From contig JADJVN010000003.1 of NCBI GenBank assembly GCA_016710585.1, positions 341,478-405,477 of the forward strand: DNA of 64,000 bases. Direction: 5' to 3'. Under the pieces are notes generated by a model. It was not told the DNA's origin and made no database searches. It saw nothing but the letters and a program-made list of their open reading frames with translations. This stretch comes from Saprospiraceae bacterium (GTDB lineage: Bacteria > Bacteroidota > Bacteroidia > Chitinophagales > Saprospiraceae). The first letter of the stretch is position 1. The number at the start of each line of letters is the position of its first letter. Positions 10,346-20,000 of the stretch are shown here, in pieces. The translations under genes and the position numbers were made by a program.

Positions 10346-12187
10346 TCAATTCTTTATGATTTTGTAATTTTTGTCCTTAAGCTGGATGATATAAACTCCA
10401 GGATTATAATTTTCAAATGAAATTACTGTAGGACTATTAGTTGTAATAGCACTAAGTATTTTTTGACCATGCAGTGTGTAGATGCTAAAATTTTGATTTG
10501 ATTCTGTGTTGAGCTGCAATTCATTTGATTGGGAATCAAAGTAAACTGTCGTAGAATTCTTTTTTTTCTGATTTGAATCAAGTGAAGTAGTGATACAATT
10601 TTTATATTGATTTCTAAGGACTGCATTGTACTTAGGTGCAGGAATCAAATTCAAATCTTGGTAGACAGACTCTAAAATTCCCCACGAACCATATCTTCCA
10701 TCAATGCCAGATATAAATGAAAAATTCATACACTGCAAAGGGTCTTTACCAGTTTGAAGGCTGCGAATTTTTGTAAACCATTCATTGTATAAATTGAATA
10801 TTGCAGTATCGCGATGGATTGAATTTAATGCAAGTTCATAAGTAGGACTAACACCAAATGGATGTGCTGTCAAATGATGTCCACCCTCATAAAAAATCAT
10901 TTTTTTGTTGAGTTCAGTACATATCGTTTGAATGAGTTTAATTCTATCGAATTCTGTGCCCATATTCAGTCTTGCCGCTGTTGCGATATCGGCTACTGTA
11001 GCTCGACTGCCAAGATCGTCCAAAAGTGAATCTGACTTTTCAGAAATCCCAAAATAATAAGTTGGAGCAATGGCATCAAATGAATTAATATTCATCGTAT
11101 GAGCCATTCTATTGCTCACATCGTGCCAGCCTGTTTGTATGCCAAGAATTCTTGTTATTCTAGATTTTTCAGCTGTGCCATATTCAGCTGTCCATATATC
11201 TAAAGCATTTTGGATACTTGGTACGAGACACTCGGGCCAAGTACCAGAAGGTTTGCAGAAGTTTTCATCCAGCCAAACTGCTTGGCCAAAGATCCAATTC
11301 CAAATCTCATTACTATATTCAACATACATATGTCTTCCCGACTCTACATTTGCTTTGAATAGTGCCGCCATATTTCTAATATAATCATCACTAGCTCTAT
11401 GTGGGATGCATACCCATCCATCTAGATCTTGTTCATTCATAAGCTGGATCATGATTTCATAAGGGATCCCTTTATTTGTCGTCCAAGTATAATAGTCCAA
11501 TTTTGCCCTTTCGTTCCAGTCGGCTTTGCCAGTAACTTGAATCCAAGGTTCTTTTTGAGACCAATGATTGGTATGTCCCCAATCCATAAATCGCACAGTC
11601 TTAAAGGCTTTTAAATAATTTATCCAATGTGGATTAAAGATGTTCGTTTGATAAGTATTCTCGTAATTCTTATGGATGATTCTTATGTTTTTAACAGGAT
11701 TGGATGAGTCTGAGCGTGTAATAATTAATTGAATTTCTCGATCAACATTATTGCTCAAGTTAAAAGCATAGGATTGATTAGATAAACGTCTATAATTATT
11801 GACCCCAAAATTAATATCTATGTCTCCAATGCCCTCATAAAATACAAAATAATCTCCAAGTTCCCAACCTGCAATTCTTCCCCATATTGTCGCGACAAAT
11901 TGAGGTCTTGTGAATCCTGGAATAAATTGTGGAATATGAGTCGGGTAGCCATCAGGTCTAAAACTCATCTTATCAATATTGCCAGAATTGAATTCACCCG
12001 AATCATCTTTAGAATACCACTCTCTGCTACTTCTCATCATGTCTACAAAAGGCTGTTCAGCCCCCCAATCATAAACACCAGACAAATTCGTCCCGATGAT
12101 CAATTTACAAGAATCGGGAAGTGTATTTTGACTAAATAAGCTGAAACTTAAACAACAAATTGTAATGAAAAACAGATAGAAGCGCAT
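10346..12187 (-). CDS. Secreted glycoside-hydrolase-like (TIM-barrel) protein with T9SS type A sorting domain
   Basis: The ATG at 12187 is preferred over upstream in-frame starts because it opens a signal peptide (MRFYLFFITICCLSFSLFSQ), giving 613 residues. The central part (about 180-500) resembles clan GH-A hydrolases: VRFMDWGHTNHWS, then YVEYSNEIWNWIFGQA with an Asn-Glu pair placed like an acid/base, then KKMIFYEGGHHL with a Glu placed like a nucleophile. The last ~70 residues form a sorting domain (LQLNTESNQNFSIYTLHGQK ... YNPGVYIIQLKD). Polysaccharide hydrolysis outside the cell is inferred. I cannot assign a GH family number from sequence alone. Confidence 0.75.
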   Translation of the reverse strand: MRFYLFFITICCLSFSLFSQNTLPDSCKLIIGTNLSGVYDWGAEQPFVDMMRSSREWYSKDDSGEFNSGNIDKMSFRPDGYPTHIPQFIPGFTRPQFVATIWGRIAGWELGDYFVFYEGIGDIDINFGVNNYRRLSNQSYAFNLSNNVDREIQLIITRSDSSNPVKNIRIIHKNYENTYQTNIFNPHWINYLKAFKTVRFMDWGHTNHWSQKEPWIQVTGKADWNERAKLDYYTWTTNKGIPYEIMIQLMNEQDLDGWVCIPHRASDDYIRNMAALFKANVESGRHMYVEYSNEIWNWIFGQAVWLDENFCKPSGTWPECLVPSIQNALDIWTAEYGTAEKSRITRILGIQTGWHDVSNRMAHTMNINSFDAIAPTYYFGISEKSDSLLDDLGSRATVADIATAARLNMGTEFDRIKLIQTICTELNKKMIFYEGGHHLTAHPFGVSPTYELALNSIHRDTAIFNLYNEWFTKIRSLQTGKDPLQCMNFSFISGIDGRYGSWGILESVYQDLNLIPAPKYNAVLRNQYKNCITTSLDSNQKKKNSTTVYFDSQSNELQLNTESNQNFSIYTLHGQKILSAITTNSPTVISFENYNPGVYIIQLKDKNYKIIKN

Positions 12188-12305
12188 AATAATAAAATTA
12201 ATGTTTAATAAATTTAGAGTAAAAGAATGGACGAAGTTACGGAAAATTTTAATGTGCAAATTTGCAAATGTTTTTTTATGCAAAAATTTATTAAAAGTAA
12301 ATATA

Positions 12306-12333
12306 AGCTCCAGAGGAGCGACCTGTTTGTAGA
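12306..12333 (+). repeat. REP-like palindromic element, isolated copy
   Basis: The 28-nt element contains the imperfect palindrome AGCTCCAGAGGAGC followed by GACCTGTTTGTAGA. In reverse orientation it matches the element at 39019-39045 beside the RAYT-like transposase at 38.5 kb. It lies in the 412-bp intergenic space 12188-12599, which otherwise holds only the promoter at 12485. Confidence 0.7.
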
Positions 12334-12484
12334 GATTTAGGTGGGTTATTACGACATGATTTAAGTAGATTGTTTCTTTATGTAAGTCCAAATCTGTGAA
12401 ATGTATATGCATGTATAATACCAATAAATCCCAAAAATCATTTATAAAATTCTCACATTAATATAAAATATATAAAAAAAATAA

Positions 12485-12515
12485 TTTGCGTTTTGTAAAA
12501 ATGTCTGTATATTTG
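12485..12515 (+). promoter_or_regulatory. Strong Bacteroidota-type promoter for the 12.6-kb surface operon
   Basis: The sequence reads TTTG-N19-TATATTTG (-33 at 12485-12488, -7 at 12508-12515), a full match to the phylum consensus. It lies about 85 nt before the ATG at 12600, which supports translation starting at 12600 and not only at the ATG at 12710. Confidence 0.7.
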
Positions 12516-12599
12516 TCTTATCACCTACGGAGCCTGAGCGAATGATGATTCACACACACCTCGTCGATGATAACAGCATGTAACCAAAACACTTTTAAT

Positions 12600-14434
12600 A
12601 TGAAAAAGACGAATCTTTATTCAAACCCTAAAAACCAATCACCAACCCACAAATTTAATTTTGTAAAGAACTGGGGGGGCAAATAAAATTTTGCTTTAAA
12701 TCCTTTCTTATGTTCATCGCTTCATTTTTTCTGCCTGGAATATCGGAGGCGCAGTGTCCTGCAACTTTGAATATTACAAATGAAGGTTTTGATGTTTGTA
12801 GCTATCAAAAAATTAAAATTGCTGTCAATTCAGCTTCATTAGAAAAAATAAAATCTATCAATGTTCAAATTTTTTTGAATACAAGTGCAATTTATAATGG
12901 TACTGCTATGCAGACTAGCAAAAGTGGTATATTCAGTAATTCTTGTACATTATTATTTAATCAGAATAGTAATCTGATTACCTTTTCAGGAAGTACATTA
13001 AATCCTTTCGAATTTGTAGAATTTCAAAATTTGTTGACCCTTTTCACAATTTTTTTAGAACCAGGAGTATTGCCACCTAATTGTAGATTTGTTGAAACAG
13101 CTCAAGTAATTATTACAAAGGAAGACGGTTCATTTTGTTCAATGCCATCAAATGGAAATGGAATGTCATGTTTTATCCCTAATAGTATTAATGGTACAGT
13201 GGAAAAGTTTCCTGTTGGTTGTGCAAATGGATTAAATAATGGACTCAATTTAGTAAATGTCAAATTAAATGAAACAATCAATTCTTTAACCATTAGTGAT
13301 GTTTTTACTGATCTTTCAGGACAGTATTTTAGTAATGGAATATTGGATGGTTGTTATGAGCATTGTTTAGTGAAAAATACAAATGTAAATTGCGGGTTAA
13401 ATAGTATAGATCTAACTTTAATTAGAAATATAATTTTAGGAGTTACAGCATGCTTTCCTCAAGCATGGCAATCAATAGCTGCAGATGCTAATGATGATCA
13501 AGCAATAACAACAGGTGACATAAATATTATAAACAAGTGGATTCTTGGACAGGCCCCAAGCAATCCTTATAGACCATGGAAATTTATTAAAGTTTCTTCG
13601 GGATTATTTAATCAATTAAACAATGCATTAGAAACTTGTCTTGAATCAACGCCATTAGTTCCAACTTGTTGGAGTGTAAACTCTACAGCAACAAGTAGTA
13701 TTAATGATTATGTAGGAATAAAGGTAGGTGATGTAAATGGTAGTTGTACAAATTGTGCCGGATTCCAAACCCCCAATAATAGTATTACCAGAAGTAATTC
13801 TAATTTGGAATTAGTATTTGAAGAAAAAATTATAAATAATAATAAAATTTTGCAATTGGATTTGTCTAAACTTAATAATATTGTCACCTTGTCAAGTGAA
13901 TTAAAGATCAATTTAGATGAGTATAAATTTGCAAGTTGCTATGTCTCTGGAATAGTAGATAATGGTCCAATATTTAATTACTCTTATTTATCCAAGGAAG
14001 GTATACTTCAATTTAGTTTAATAGAAGTTCAAGGAGGTAAATTAAAAGGTAAGCTTAATATAGAACTTCAAAAAACAAACCCAAATAAGGATGTTGAGTT
14101 GCCTTTCCATTTAAATGATTCAAATAATGAAATGAATGTAGGTGTATCTCAAGATCTAAACACTTACAATCTATCTATCAAGATTGAGAATAGTCTGCAT
14201 AACGAAATAAATATTGTAAATAATTTAATAGAAGATAAGTTATTGATTAACCGAGTAGGAGCAAAATATGAATTGCCTTATATCATCATGAATATGGAAG
14301 GAAAAGTACTTGAAAAAGCAATATTAATTCCTTATGAAAACTTGATTAACCTAAATCAACTTCTTCCAGGTATTTATATTATAAGTGCAAAAAATGAAGA
14401 AACAAATATTAACCAAAAGTTTGTTAAGAAGTAG
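12600..14434 (+). CDS. Secreted cohesin/dockerin-like protein with T9SS sorting domain; start split by a G7 tract
   Basis: The uninterrupted frame starts at ATG 12710 (574 residues) but begins in the middle of a signal peptide. An ATG at 12600, just downstream of a consensus promoter, opens a frame that stops at 12686 after a run of seven G (12663-12669 region). Adding one G fuses it in frame to the 12710 frame and gives a full export signal (KSFLMFIASFFLPGISEAQ). Residues ~1-150 of the long frame resemble a cohesin-like sandwich. A dockerin-like double EF-hand segment follows (DLTLIRNIILGV, DANDDQAITTGDINIINKWI), then a type A-like C-terminus (LLPGIYIISAKNEE). The shift is either a sequencing error or a phase-variable tract. 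The next gene overlaps its 3' end. Confidence 0.8.
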
Positions 14435-17183
14435 AATAAAAACAAAAAAGTTCAAAAAAACAAATTCTTTCATTGCTCCTCATTTTTGGGGCAATGAAAG
14501 TTTTGCTCAATTTGTTTTTCTTACAGACGACTACAGTAATTTATATAAATATTATTATGATTCTTGCAGAATTGAAAAATACTGCGACTCTTTAGTAAAT
14601 GTATTTAAGGGGGATGTCAATGAGATTGCACTTTATTCAAGTAAATCGAAAAGTTATTTTATAGGAATTCCAGATGCAAGTGCTATTTATCAGAATATAG
14701 ACACAAGTTCCTGTACTGTACAACCTATAGTGAAGTATAAATATCAAAATAGATTGATCAATTGCTTAGAATTTGATGAAGATGGAATATTATGGGGTAT
14801 AGGATTGACAGTACTGAAGTATGATCCATCCACAGGATTATTTGAAGAAAGGAATCGATACACAGGTTGGAACAGGACTAATTACCCACGTAATAGCAGT
14901 ATGTTTCGTTATCAAGGACAATTTTATTGGGTAAATGGATTTGAAAGTTTTTTTAAATTGGATACAAATGATATGCGAAACAGTCAATTCCAATTTATTT
15001 GTCCAGTGTGTGATTCATTTAATACAATTATACGTATGGTGTTTACCTTACGTGAGGATTGTAATTCTGAAAGGGTGATATGTCTTGTCCAAGATAAAGG
15101 GCAGTATGAAGTAAATATGCAGACAGGAGTCTTCACATATCTTTGTCCTGTAGATCCATTTATACAGAATTCAATTTCAATTCAAGGTTTGGCTGTTCCA
15201 TGGATTAAGCCTGCTCATTACTGTGATGTTTTGATAGATTTGGATATAAACAATAATTCTGGAAATACTCAGAACGGCTATTTTGATACTCTATCATGTT
15301 TTTCACAATTGAAACAAAGGATTACAGATTTTGATGTCAATGTTTTTTCAGATTTTGGATTGATGGACTCCATCAATATAAAAATATTAAATCCAAAAAA
15401 TGGGTCAAGTGAAAGATTAGACTTTGCAGAGAACCATAACATACTTAAAGTCATGAATAATCAAAGTTTCACTTTGATACCAGATCTCTTTGCAACCAAT
15501 GATAGTTTTGCATTGGCTTTAAAAGAAATTATTTATGAAAATTCGGACTGTGAAATTGTAGCAGGCACTAGGTTAATCCAGTTTGTGGCATATAAAAATA
15601 ATCTATCAGATACAGCAATTTCAACCTTAACCTTTTTACACCAACAAGCTTTTGCAGGACGTGATACAATAATTGAACTATGTGAATTAAGCCCACCAAT
15701 TTCTCTATTTCAAACTCTAGGATTATGTTATCATACAGGAGGCATCTGGAATAGACAAACCCAAGTTCCATTAATATTTAATCCAAAAGTAGATATCGTC
15801 GGAAATTATCAATATATAGTTGGGGATACTATTTGTGGATTTGATACGGCAACAATTACATTTCGAGTTTTAAAACAACCAAATTTAATTGTAGAAAATA
15901 ATATTTCTTTATGCTTTGGTCAAATATATAAAATTTCATTACCAAGAGGGAATTATTTATGGCAAGATGGATCAATAGATTCCATCTATACTATTAGGCA
16001 AGGTGGAATATATTGGGTAGAAACTATAAATGGAATATGTAATGTTAGGGATAGTATTGAAGTAAAATATAATACTTCTCCTACTATTGAAAAGATTAAC
16101 TTAATTTGTCCCAATGATTCCATAGTTTACAAAAATAAAATATATAGATCAGGAGAAATTATTCATGATACAATCTCATCCTTGACAACGTGTGACACAA
16201 TAGTAGAAATTCGGATCAAAGAATTTGCAATATCAAAAATAAGTTTCAATTCCGATACAATAATTTGCAAAGACGAATTAGTAAATCTAAGTGCATCAAC
16301 CAATTTTCAATCCTACAAATGGTCCACAGGAGAAGATAAATCTAGTATTCAAGTCCGCAGTGGAACATACACACTCACAGTAACAGATGTCAATGGTTGT
16401 AAGGTCAATTCATCGATTACAATCAAAGAATCTCCACCGATACAATACAGCGCAAGACCAATAAATCCGATTTGCCCGGAAGATCTAGGTAGCATAGAGA
16501 TTAAGAATCTGCAAGGAGGAACTGCTCCATTTGAATATTATTTGAATGGCAAAAAAGTAAGCCTTTCAGCGCTTGACAATCTCAATTCTGGATTATATGT
16601 TTTTAAGGCAATTGATTCAGAAAACTGTGAAGTGTCAGATACAATTCGGATCCTTGATGCAGCAACATTCGATGTAGTGTTTGATGATCATGTAGAACTG
16701 GAAGAAGGAACAAGTCACAGTTTAACATTCTCAATCCAAAACCCAAAAATTGCATCAATTCAAGTTTCACCAAATTCAGACGTTGTTATTCAGAATGGAA
16801 TAGAACTAAAATTTTCACCAAAAGAAGATATCACCTATACACTTACATTTACAGACGAACGAGGCTGCGAACTTATAAAGACGATCACATTTACGATCAA
16901 GCGCAATGAAGGCTTTTATCCACCAACTATATTTTCACCGAATGGCGACAATATAAATGATATATGGCAACCAACTTATGGCAATGTGTATACATTGGTA
17001 TCAGCTTCAATATATGATCGCTGGGGCGAACAAGTGTATTATTCAAACGATCCATCAACAGGTTGGAATGGCAATCATAAAACACAGCCATGCAATCCAG
17101 GAGTGTATGTCTATCTGATCGAGCTACGACATCGAGATGGATCTGTTAAGAAATTTTCGGGAGACCTGGGGTTAATTAGATAA
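14385..17183 (+). CDS. Large secreted protein with T9SS type B (CHU_C, gliding-motility-associated) C-terminal domain
   Basis: About 930 residues. The C-terminal ~90 residues are a clear type B sorting domain (PPTIFSPNGDNINDIW, YDRWGEQVYYSND, NPGVYVYLIELRHRDG). The N-terminal third (FVFLTDDYSNLYKYYYDS onward) resembles a beta-propeller-like segment (ILWGIGLTVLKYDPSTGLFEE). The middle carries SprB-like or immunoglobulin-like units (CKDELVNLSASTNFQSYKWS). The ATG at 14385 lies inside the upstream gene and its N-terminus is not hydrophobic. The true start is therefore uncertain: a hydrophobic SLLLIFG segment sits in another frame just before a cleavage-like SFAQ. It is co-transcribed with the preceding gene. 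Confidence 0.82.
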   Translation: MQKMKKQILTKSLLRSRIKTKKFKKTNSFIAPHFWGNESFAQFVFLTDDYSNLYKYYYDSCRIEKYCDSLVNVFKGDVNEIALYSSKSKSYFIGIPDASAIYQNIDTSSCTVQPIVKYKYQNRLINCLEFDEDGILWGIGLTVLKYDPSTGLFEERNRYTGWNRTNYPRNSSMFRYQGQFYWVNGFESFFKLDTNDMRNSQFQFICPVCDSFNTIIRMVFTLREDCNSERVICLVQDKGQYEVNMQTGVFTYLCPVDPFIQNSISIQGLAVPWIKPAHYCDVLIDLDINNNSGNTQNGYFDTLSCFSQLKQRITDFDVNVFSDFGLMDSINIKILNPKNGSSERLDFAENHNILKVMNNQSFTLIPDLFATNDSFALALKEIIYENSDCEIVAGTRLIQFVAYKNNLSDTAISTLTFLHQQAFAGRDTIIELCELSPPISLFQTLGLCYHTGGIWNRQTQVPLIFNPKVDIVGNYQYIVGDTICGFDTATITFRVLKQPNLIVENNISLCFGQIYKISLPRGNYLWQDGSIDSIYTIRQGGIYWVETINGICNVRDSIEVKYNTSPTIEKINLICPNDSIVYKNKIYRSGEIIHDTISSLTTCDTIVEIRIKEFAISKISFNSDTIICKDELVNLSASTNFQSYKWSTGEDKSSIQVRSGTYTLTVTDVNGCKVNSSITIKESPPIQYSARPINPICPEDLGSIEIKNLQGGTAPFEYYLNGKKVSLSALDNLNSGLYVFKAIDSENCEVSDTIRILDAATFDVVFDDHVELEEGTSHSLTFSIQNPKIASIQVSPNSDVVIQNGIELKFSPKEDITYTLTFTDERGCELIKTITFTIKRNEGFYPPTIFSPNGDNINDIWQPTYGNVYTLVSASIYDRWGEQVYYSNDPSTGWNGNHKTQPCNPGVYVYLIELRHRDGSVKKFSGDLGLIR
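14467..14500. other. Inverted repeat in the signal-peptide region of the type B gene
   Basis: Perfect 10-bp arms CTTTCATTGC (14467-14476) and GCAATGAAAG (14491-14500) flank a 14-nt loop, and TTTTG follows. It may act as a terminator or attenuator between the two surface genes, or be a coincidence. It overlaps the stretch where the reading frame appears to be broken. Confidence 0.45.
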
Positions 17184-17252
17184 TGTGGATAATTGAATTT
17201 ACAAATCAGCAAATGAATTTTAATCTAATTCTCACATTAACTAATTCCCTCA

Positions 17253-18392
17253 TTAAATATTGTAAATTTCATTGTAATAATCTATATACTCTTTAAGGAC
17301 AATTTTAATATCAAATTTTTGAGCTTGAACTTTTGCATTTTTCTTAAATTGATTGAGTGTCTCTTGATCTAGAATGATTTTTAAAACAGCGTCCGACAAG
17401 GCTTGGATATCTCCTACATTGCAAGTAAATCCTGAAAATCCATCTTCATTGACTTCTCTTAATCCTCCTGCATTGGTAGATACAACCGGGACTTCACACG
17501 CCATCGCCTCAAGAGCTGCTAATCCAAAACTTTCATGGTCTGAAGTCAATAAAAAGCAATCTGAAACAGCTAGTAAATCTTCTACAGAGTCTTGCTTACC
17601 AGTGAAGATCACATCTCGTTCTATATTCAATTCTTTTGCCATTATAGTAAGCGCCACCCTTTCTGGTCCATCACCAACTAATAATAATTTAGACGGTATT
17701 TTACTTTTTACAATTGCGAACACTTTTAGAATATCATCAATTCGTTTTACCTTTCTAAAATTAGAAATATGAATTAAAATTTTTTCTTCATCTTTAGCAA
17801 ATGATCTTCTTAAACCCTCCTCTCTTTTTCTATAAAATCGATCAAAGTCTATAAAATTTGGAATAACTTTAATTTTATTTTTAATATCAAAAGTTAGATA
17901 AGTTTGGGCAGCTAAAGCCTCAGAAACAGCAGTCACCCCATCTGATTGATTAATACTGAATTCTACTACAGGGTAAAAAGAAGGATCCACTCCGACTAAA
18001 GTGATATCAGTGCCATGAAGTGTGGTAATAATCGGTAAATATATATTTTTTGTTTTTAATATTTCTCGAACCAAGAATGCTATGGTGGCATGTGGTATCG
18101 CATAATGAACATGCAAAATCTGTATATTTTCACTGAGACATACTTCAACAATTTTACTCGCTAAAGCAGTATCAAATGGTTTAAATTCAAAGAGAGGATA
18201 CTCAAAACTTGGAACTTCATGATAAAAAACATTGGATTGAAAGATACCCAGTCTAGCTGGTCTGCGATAGCTGATAAAGTGAATTTCAAAACCTAATTTT
18301 GCCAAGGACATACCTAGCTCTGTCGCAACGACTCCCGAACCACCATACGTGGGATAACAGACTATTCCTACTTTTTGAACTTTCTTCAACAT
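17253..18392 (-). CDS. bshA: N-acetyl-alpha-D-glucosaminyl L-malate synthase BshA
   Basis: This is a GT4 glycosyltransferase for the first step of bacillithiol synthesis, joining UDP-GlcNAc and L-malate. ATG 18392 gives 379 residues, the usual BshA length; the longer frame to 18473 only adds an unrelated hydrophobic stretch. Characteristic motifs are VGIVCYPTYGGSGVVATELG at the N-terminus, LHVHYAIPHA, TTLHGTDITLVG, VIPNFIDFDRF and the C-terminal nucleotide-sugar site SDHESFGLAALEAMACEVPV. It is divergent from the MerR gene 28 bp away. No other bacillithiol gene is in the window. Confidence 0.93.
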   Translation of the reverse strand: MLKKVQKVGIVCYPTYGGSGVVATELGMSLAKLGFEIHFISYRRPARLGIFQSNVFYHEVPSFEYPLFEFKPFDTALASKIVEVCLSENIQILHVHYAIPHATIAFLVREILKTKNIYLPIITTLHGTDITLVGVDPSFYPVVEFSINQSDGVTAVSEALAAQTYLTFDIKNKIKVIPNFIDFDRFYRKREEGLRRSFAKDEEKILIHISNFRKVKRIDDILKVFAIVKSKIPSKLLLVGDGPERVALTIMAKELNIERDVIFTGKQDSVEDLLAVSDCFLLTSDHESFGLAALEAMACEVPVVSTNAGGLREVNEDGFSGFTCNVGDIQALSDAVLKIILDQETLNQFKKNAKVQAQKFDIKIVLKEYIDYYNEIYNI

Positions 18393-18420
18393 TGAATTTC
18401 TAAACAATATTTTTATTAAA

Positions 18421-19350
18421 ATGTTATACAGAAATAACAAGATACCGATACAAGTGGCTATATATTCGATCAATGATGTAGAAAAAATTACTGGGATAAA
18501 AGCTCATACAATAAGGATTTGGGAAAAAAGATATAATATCCTTCCTCCCAAAAGAACAAAGACGAATATTCGTTTTTATGATGAGCAGGATTTGAGGAAA
18601 ATTAGTAACATTGTATTATTGAATCATCATGGCTATAAGATATCAGAAATTTCTGATATGCAGGATACCCAAATTGGAGATCTTGTTGCTGGACAAATTG
18701 CAGTAGAATCTTTTGGCGTTGAATCTTTGGATGCCATAACTCTGGCTGTCTTGCAATTGGATGAGCAAAAATTTTTATATCTTGTAGATACCAATATTAG
18801 ACAAGATGGATTTGATAAAACCTTTGACAATCTTTTGCTTCCTTTGTTGGATAAGTTGCATATTCTCTGGTTAAGTGGCTCTATAAAACGTGTTCATGAA
18901 GAATTTGTCAATACAATAATCAAAAGAAAACTTATTGATGCGATTTCAAAAGTTCAGTATTCAAATCCACATGATACTATTAAGGTCATTTGTTTCTTGA
19001 ATCCCAAAGAGAATCAAGAATTGTCCTGTCTCCACACAGAATATTTTTTAAAAAAGAAGAATTGTTCTGTCTTGAATTTAGGTATTAATTTACATCTTAG
19101 TGATCTATTGGACTCTGTTCAAATAGTCAAACCTAGATTTATCTTTACTTTCGTACATGAGCAAGATTCAGTAGATTATTTAAAGCAATTTTTAATTGCT
19201 TTTGAGCAATTGGAATTTAAACCAATTTTGTTATTATCAGGATATTATGCTCATGATTTTATTCAATACAAAGAACAGGTAAAAATTATTTCCAATTTTA
19301 ATGAATTGAAAATATTTTTAAATAATCTTTCTTCGAAAATTTTTAAATAA
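18421..19350 (+). CDS. MerR-family regulator with degenerate cobalamin-binding-like C-terminus
   Basis: The 309-residue protein has an N-terminal MerR winged helix (YSINDVEKITGIKAHTIRIW ... RTKTNIRFYDEQDLRKI), residues ~15-85. The C-terminal ~200 residues resemble the B12-binding module of CarH/LitR-type light-responsive regulators: a four-helix part followed by a Rossmann-like part with VLNLGINLHLSDLLDSV. The usual cobalamin-ligand motif ExxHxxG is not recognisable, so B12 binding is doubtful. The stop is directly followed by the ATG of the YceI-like gene (19351), so the two form an operon. In other Bacteroidota, related pairs sit near carotenoid genes, but none are here. Confidence 0.85.
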   Translation: MLYRNNKIPIQVAIYSINDVEKITGIKAHTIRIWEKRYNILPPKRTKTNIRFYDEQDLRKISNIVLLNHHGYKISEISDMQDTQIGDLVAGQIAVESFGVESLDAITLAVLQLDEQKFLYLVDTNIRQDGFDKTFDNLLLPLLDKLHILWLSGSIKRVHEEFVNTIIKRKLIDAISKVQYSNPHDTIKVICFLNPKENQELSCLHTEYFLKKKNCSVLNLGINLHLSDLLDSVQIVKPRFIFTFVHEQDSVDYLKQFLIAFEQLEFKPILLLSGYYAHDFIQYKEQVKIISNFNELKIFLNNLSSKIFK

Positions 19351-19992
19351 ATGCAGTGGTACTATACACTGACTTTTCTTGTCTTAATATTGGCATGTAA
19401 AAATGAGAAAAAAGAGAATACTAGCTTAGTTTCTAGTCGGAATCTAATCCATGATACGATATCAGAATTATTTATTTTAGATACAGCACAAAGTATCGTC
19501 TATTGGCAAGGTTCAAACTGGAAAAATACTCATAACGGAAGTATTAAAATTAAGGAAGGAAAGTTTTTTCTAAAAAATGACAGTATCATTTCGGCTAGTG
19601 TTTTAATAGATATGAATACTATCAAAAACTTGGATTTATCCGATGAGAAGGAAAGACAAGAGTTGATAGAAGAGCTGAAATCTCAACTATTTTTTGACAC
19701 TGAAAACTTCCAATATATTACATTGGATATAAAGGACAAACACTTCATAGTGGATAGCAATAGAGTGGAAACAAGACAGGCTCTACTTACTATGAAAGGT
19801 ATTACAAAACCGATTTCGATTTCATATAGAAAAGGATATTCCAAAGATGCCATGCTGATTACAATATCTGCTCTGCGATTGAATCGGAAGGATTGGTCCA
19901 ATCCTTCAACAGGAATCATAGAAATGATTGCAGATAAAGTCGTGGAAGATACGATTACGCTACACGCAAAAATTTTATTAGAAAAAAAATAA
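19351..19992 (+). CDS. YceI-family lipoprotein
   Basis: The 213-residue protein begins with a lipoprotein signal ending in the lipobox LILAC-K. The rest is a YceI-like lipocalin fold: DTAQSIVYWQGSNWKNTHNG, GKFFLKNDSIISASVLIDM, FQYITLDIKD, LLTMKGITKPISI and LRLNRKDW. YceI proteins bind isoprenoid or similar amphiphilic molecules in the periplasm. The gene abuts the MerR gene with no gap, so the two are co-transcribed. It converges with xth on the minus strand. Confidence 0.88.
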   Translation: MQWYYTLTFLVLILACKNEKKENTSLVSSRNLIHDTISELFILDTAQSIVYWQGSNWKNTHNGSIKIKEGKFFLKNDSIISASVLIDMNTIKNLDLSDEKERQELIEELKSQLFFDTENFQYITLDIKDKHFIVDSNRVETRQALLTMKGITKPISISYRKGYSKDAMLITISALRLNRKDWSNPSTGIIEMIADKVVEDTITLHAKILLEKK

Positions 19993-20000
19993 ATATTTTT

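Noticed and set aside
11112..12139. Several plus-strand ORFs opposite the glycoside-hydrolase-like gene
   Set aside because: They are antisense shadows. The minus-strand gene has a signal peptide, conserved motifs and a sorting domain.
12520..12600. Small RNA or riboswitch in the leader of the 12.6-kb operon
   Set aside because: The leader shows no recognisable conserved riboswitch core and no terminator hairpin; an ordinary 5' untranslated region explains it.
14467..14500. Inversion of the 14-nt loop between the 10-bp arms as a promoter-like or start-codon switch
   Set aside because: Reversing the loop creates an ATG in frame with the gene, but the product MRSNESFAQ is too short to be a signal peptide. 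Arms of this length are also commonly terminators.
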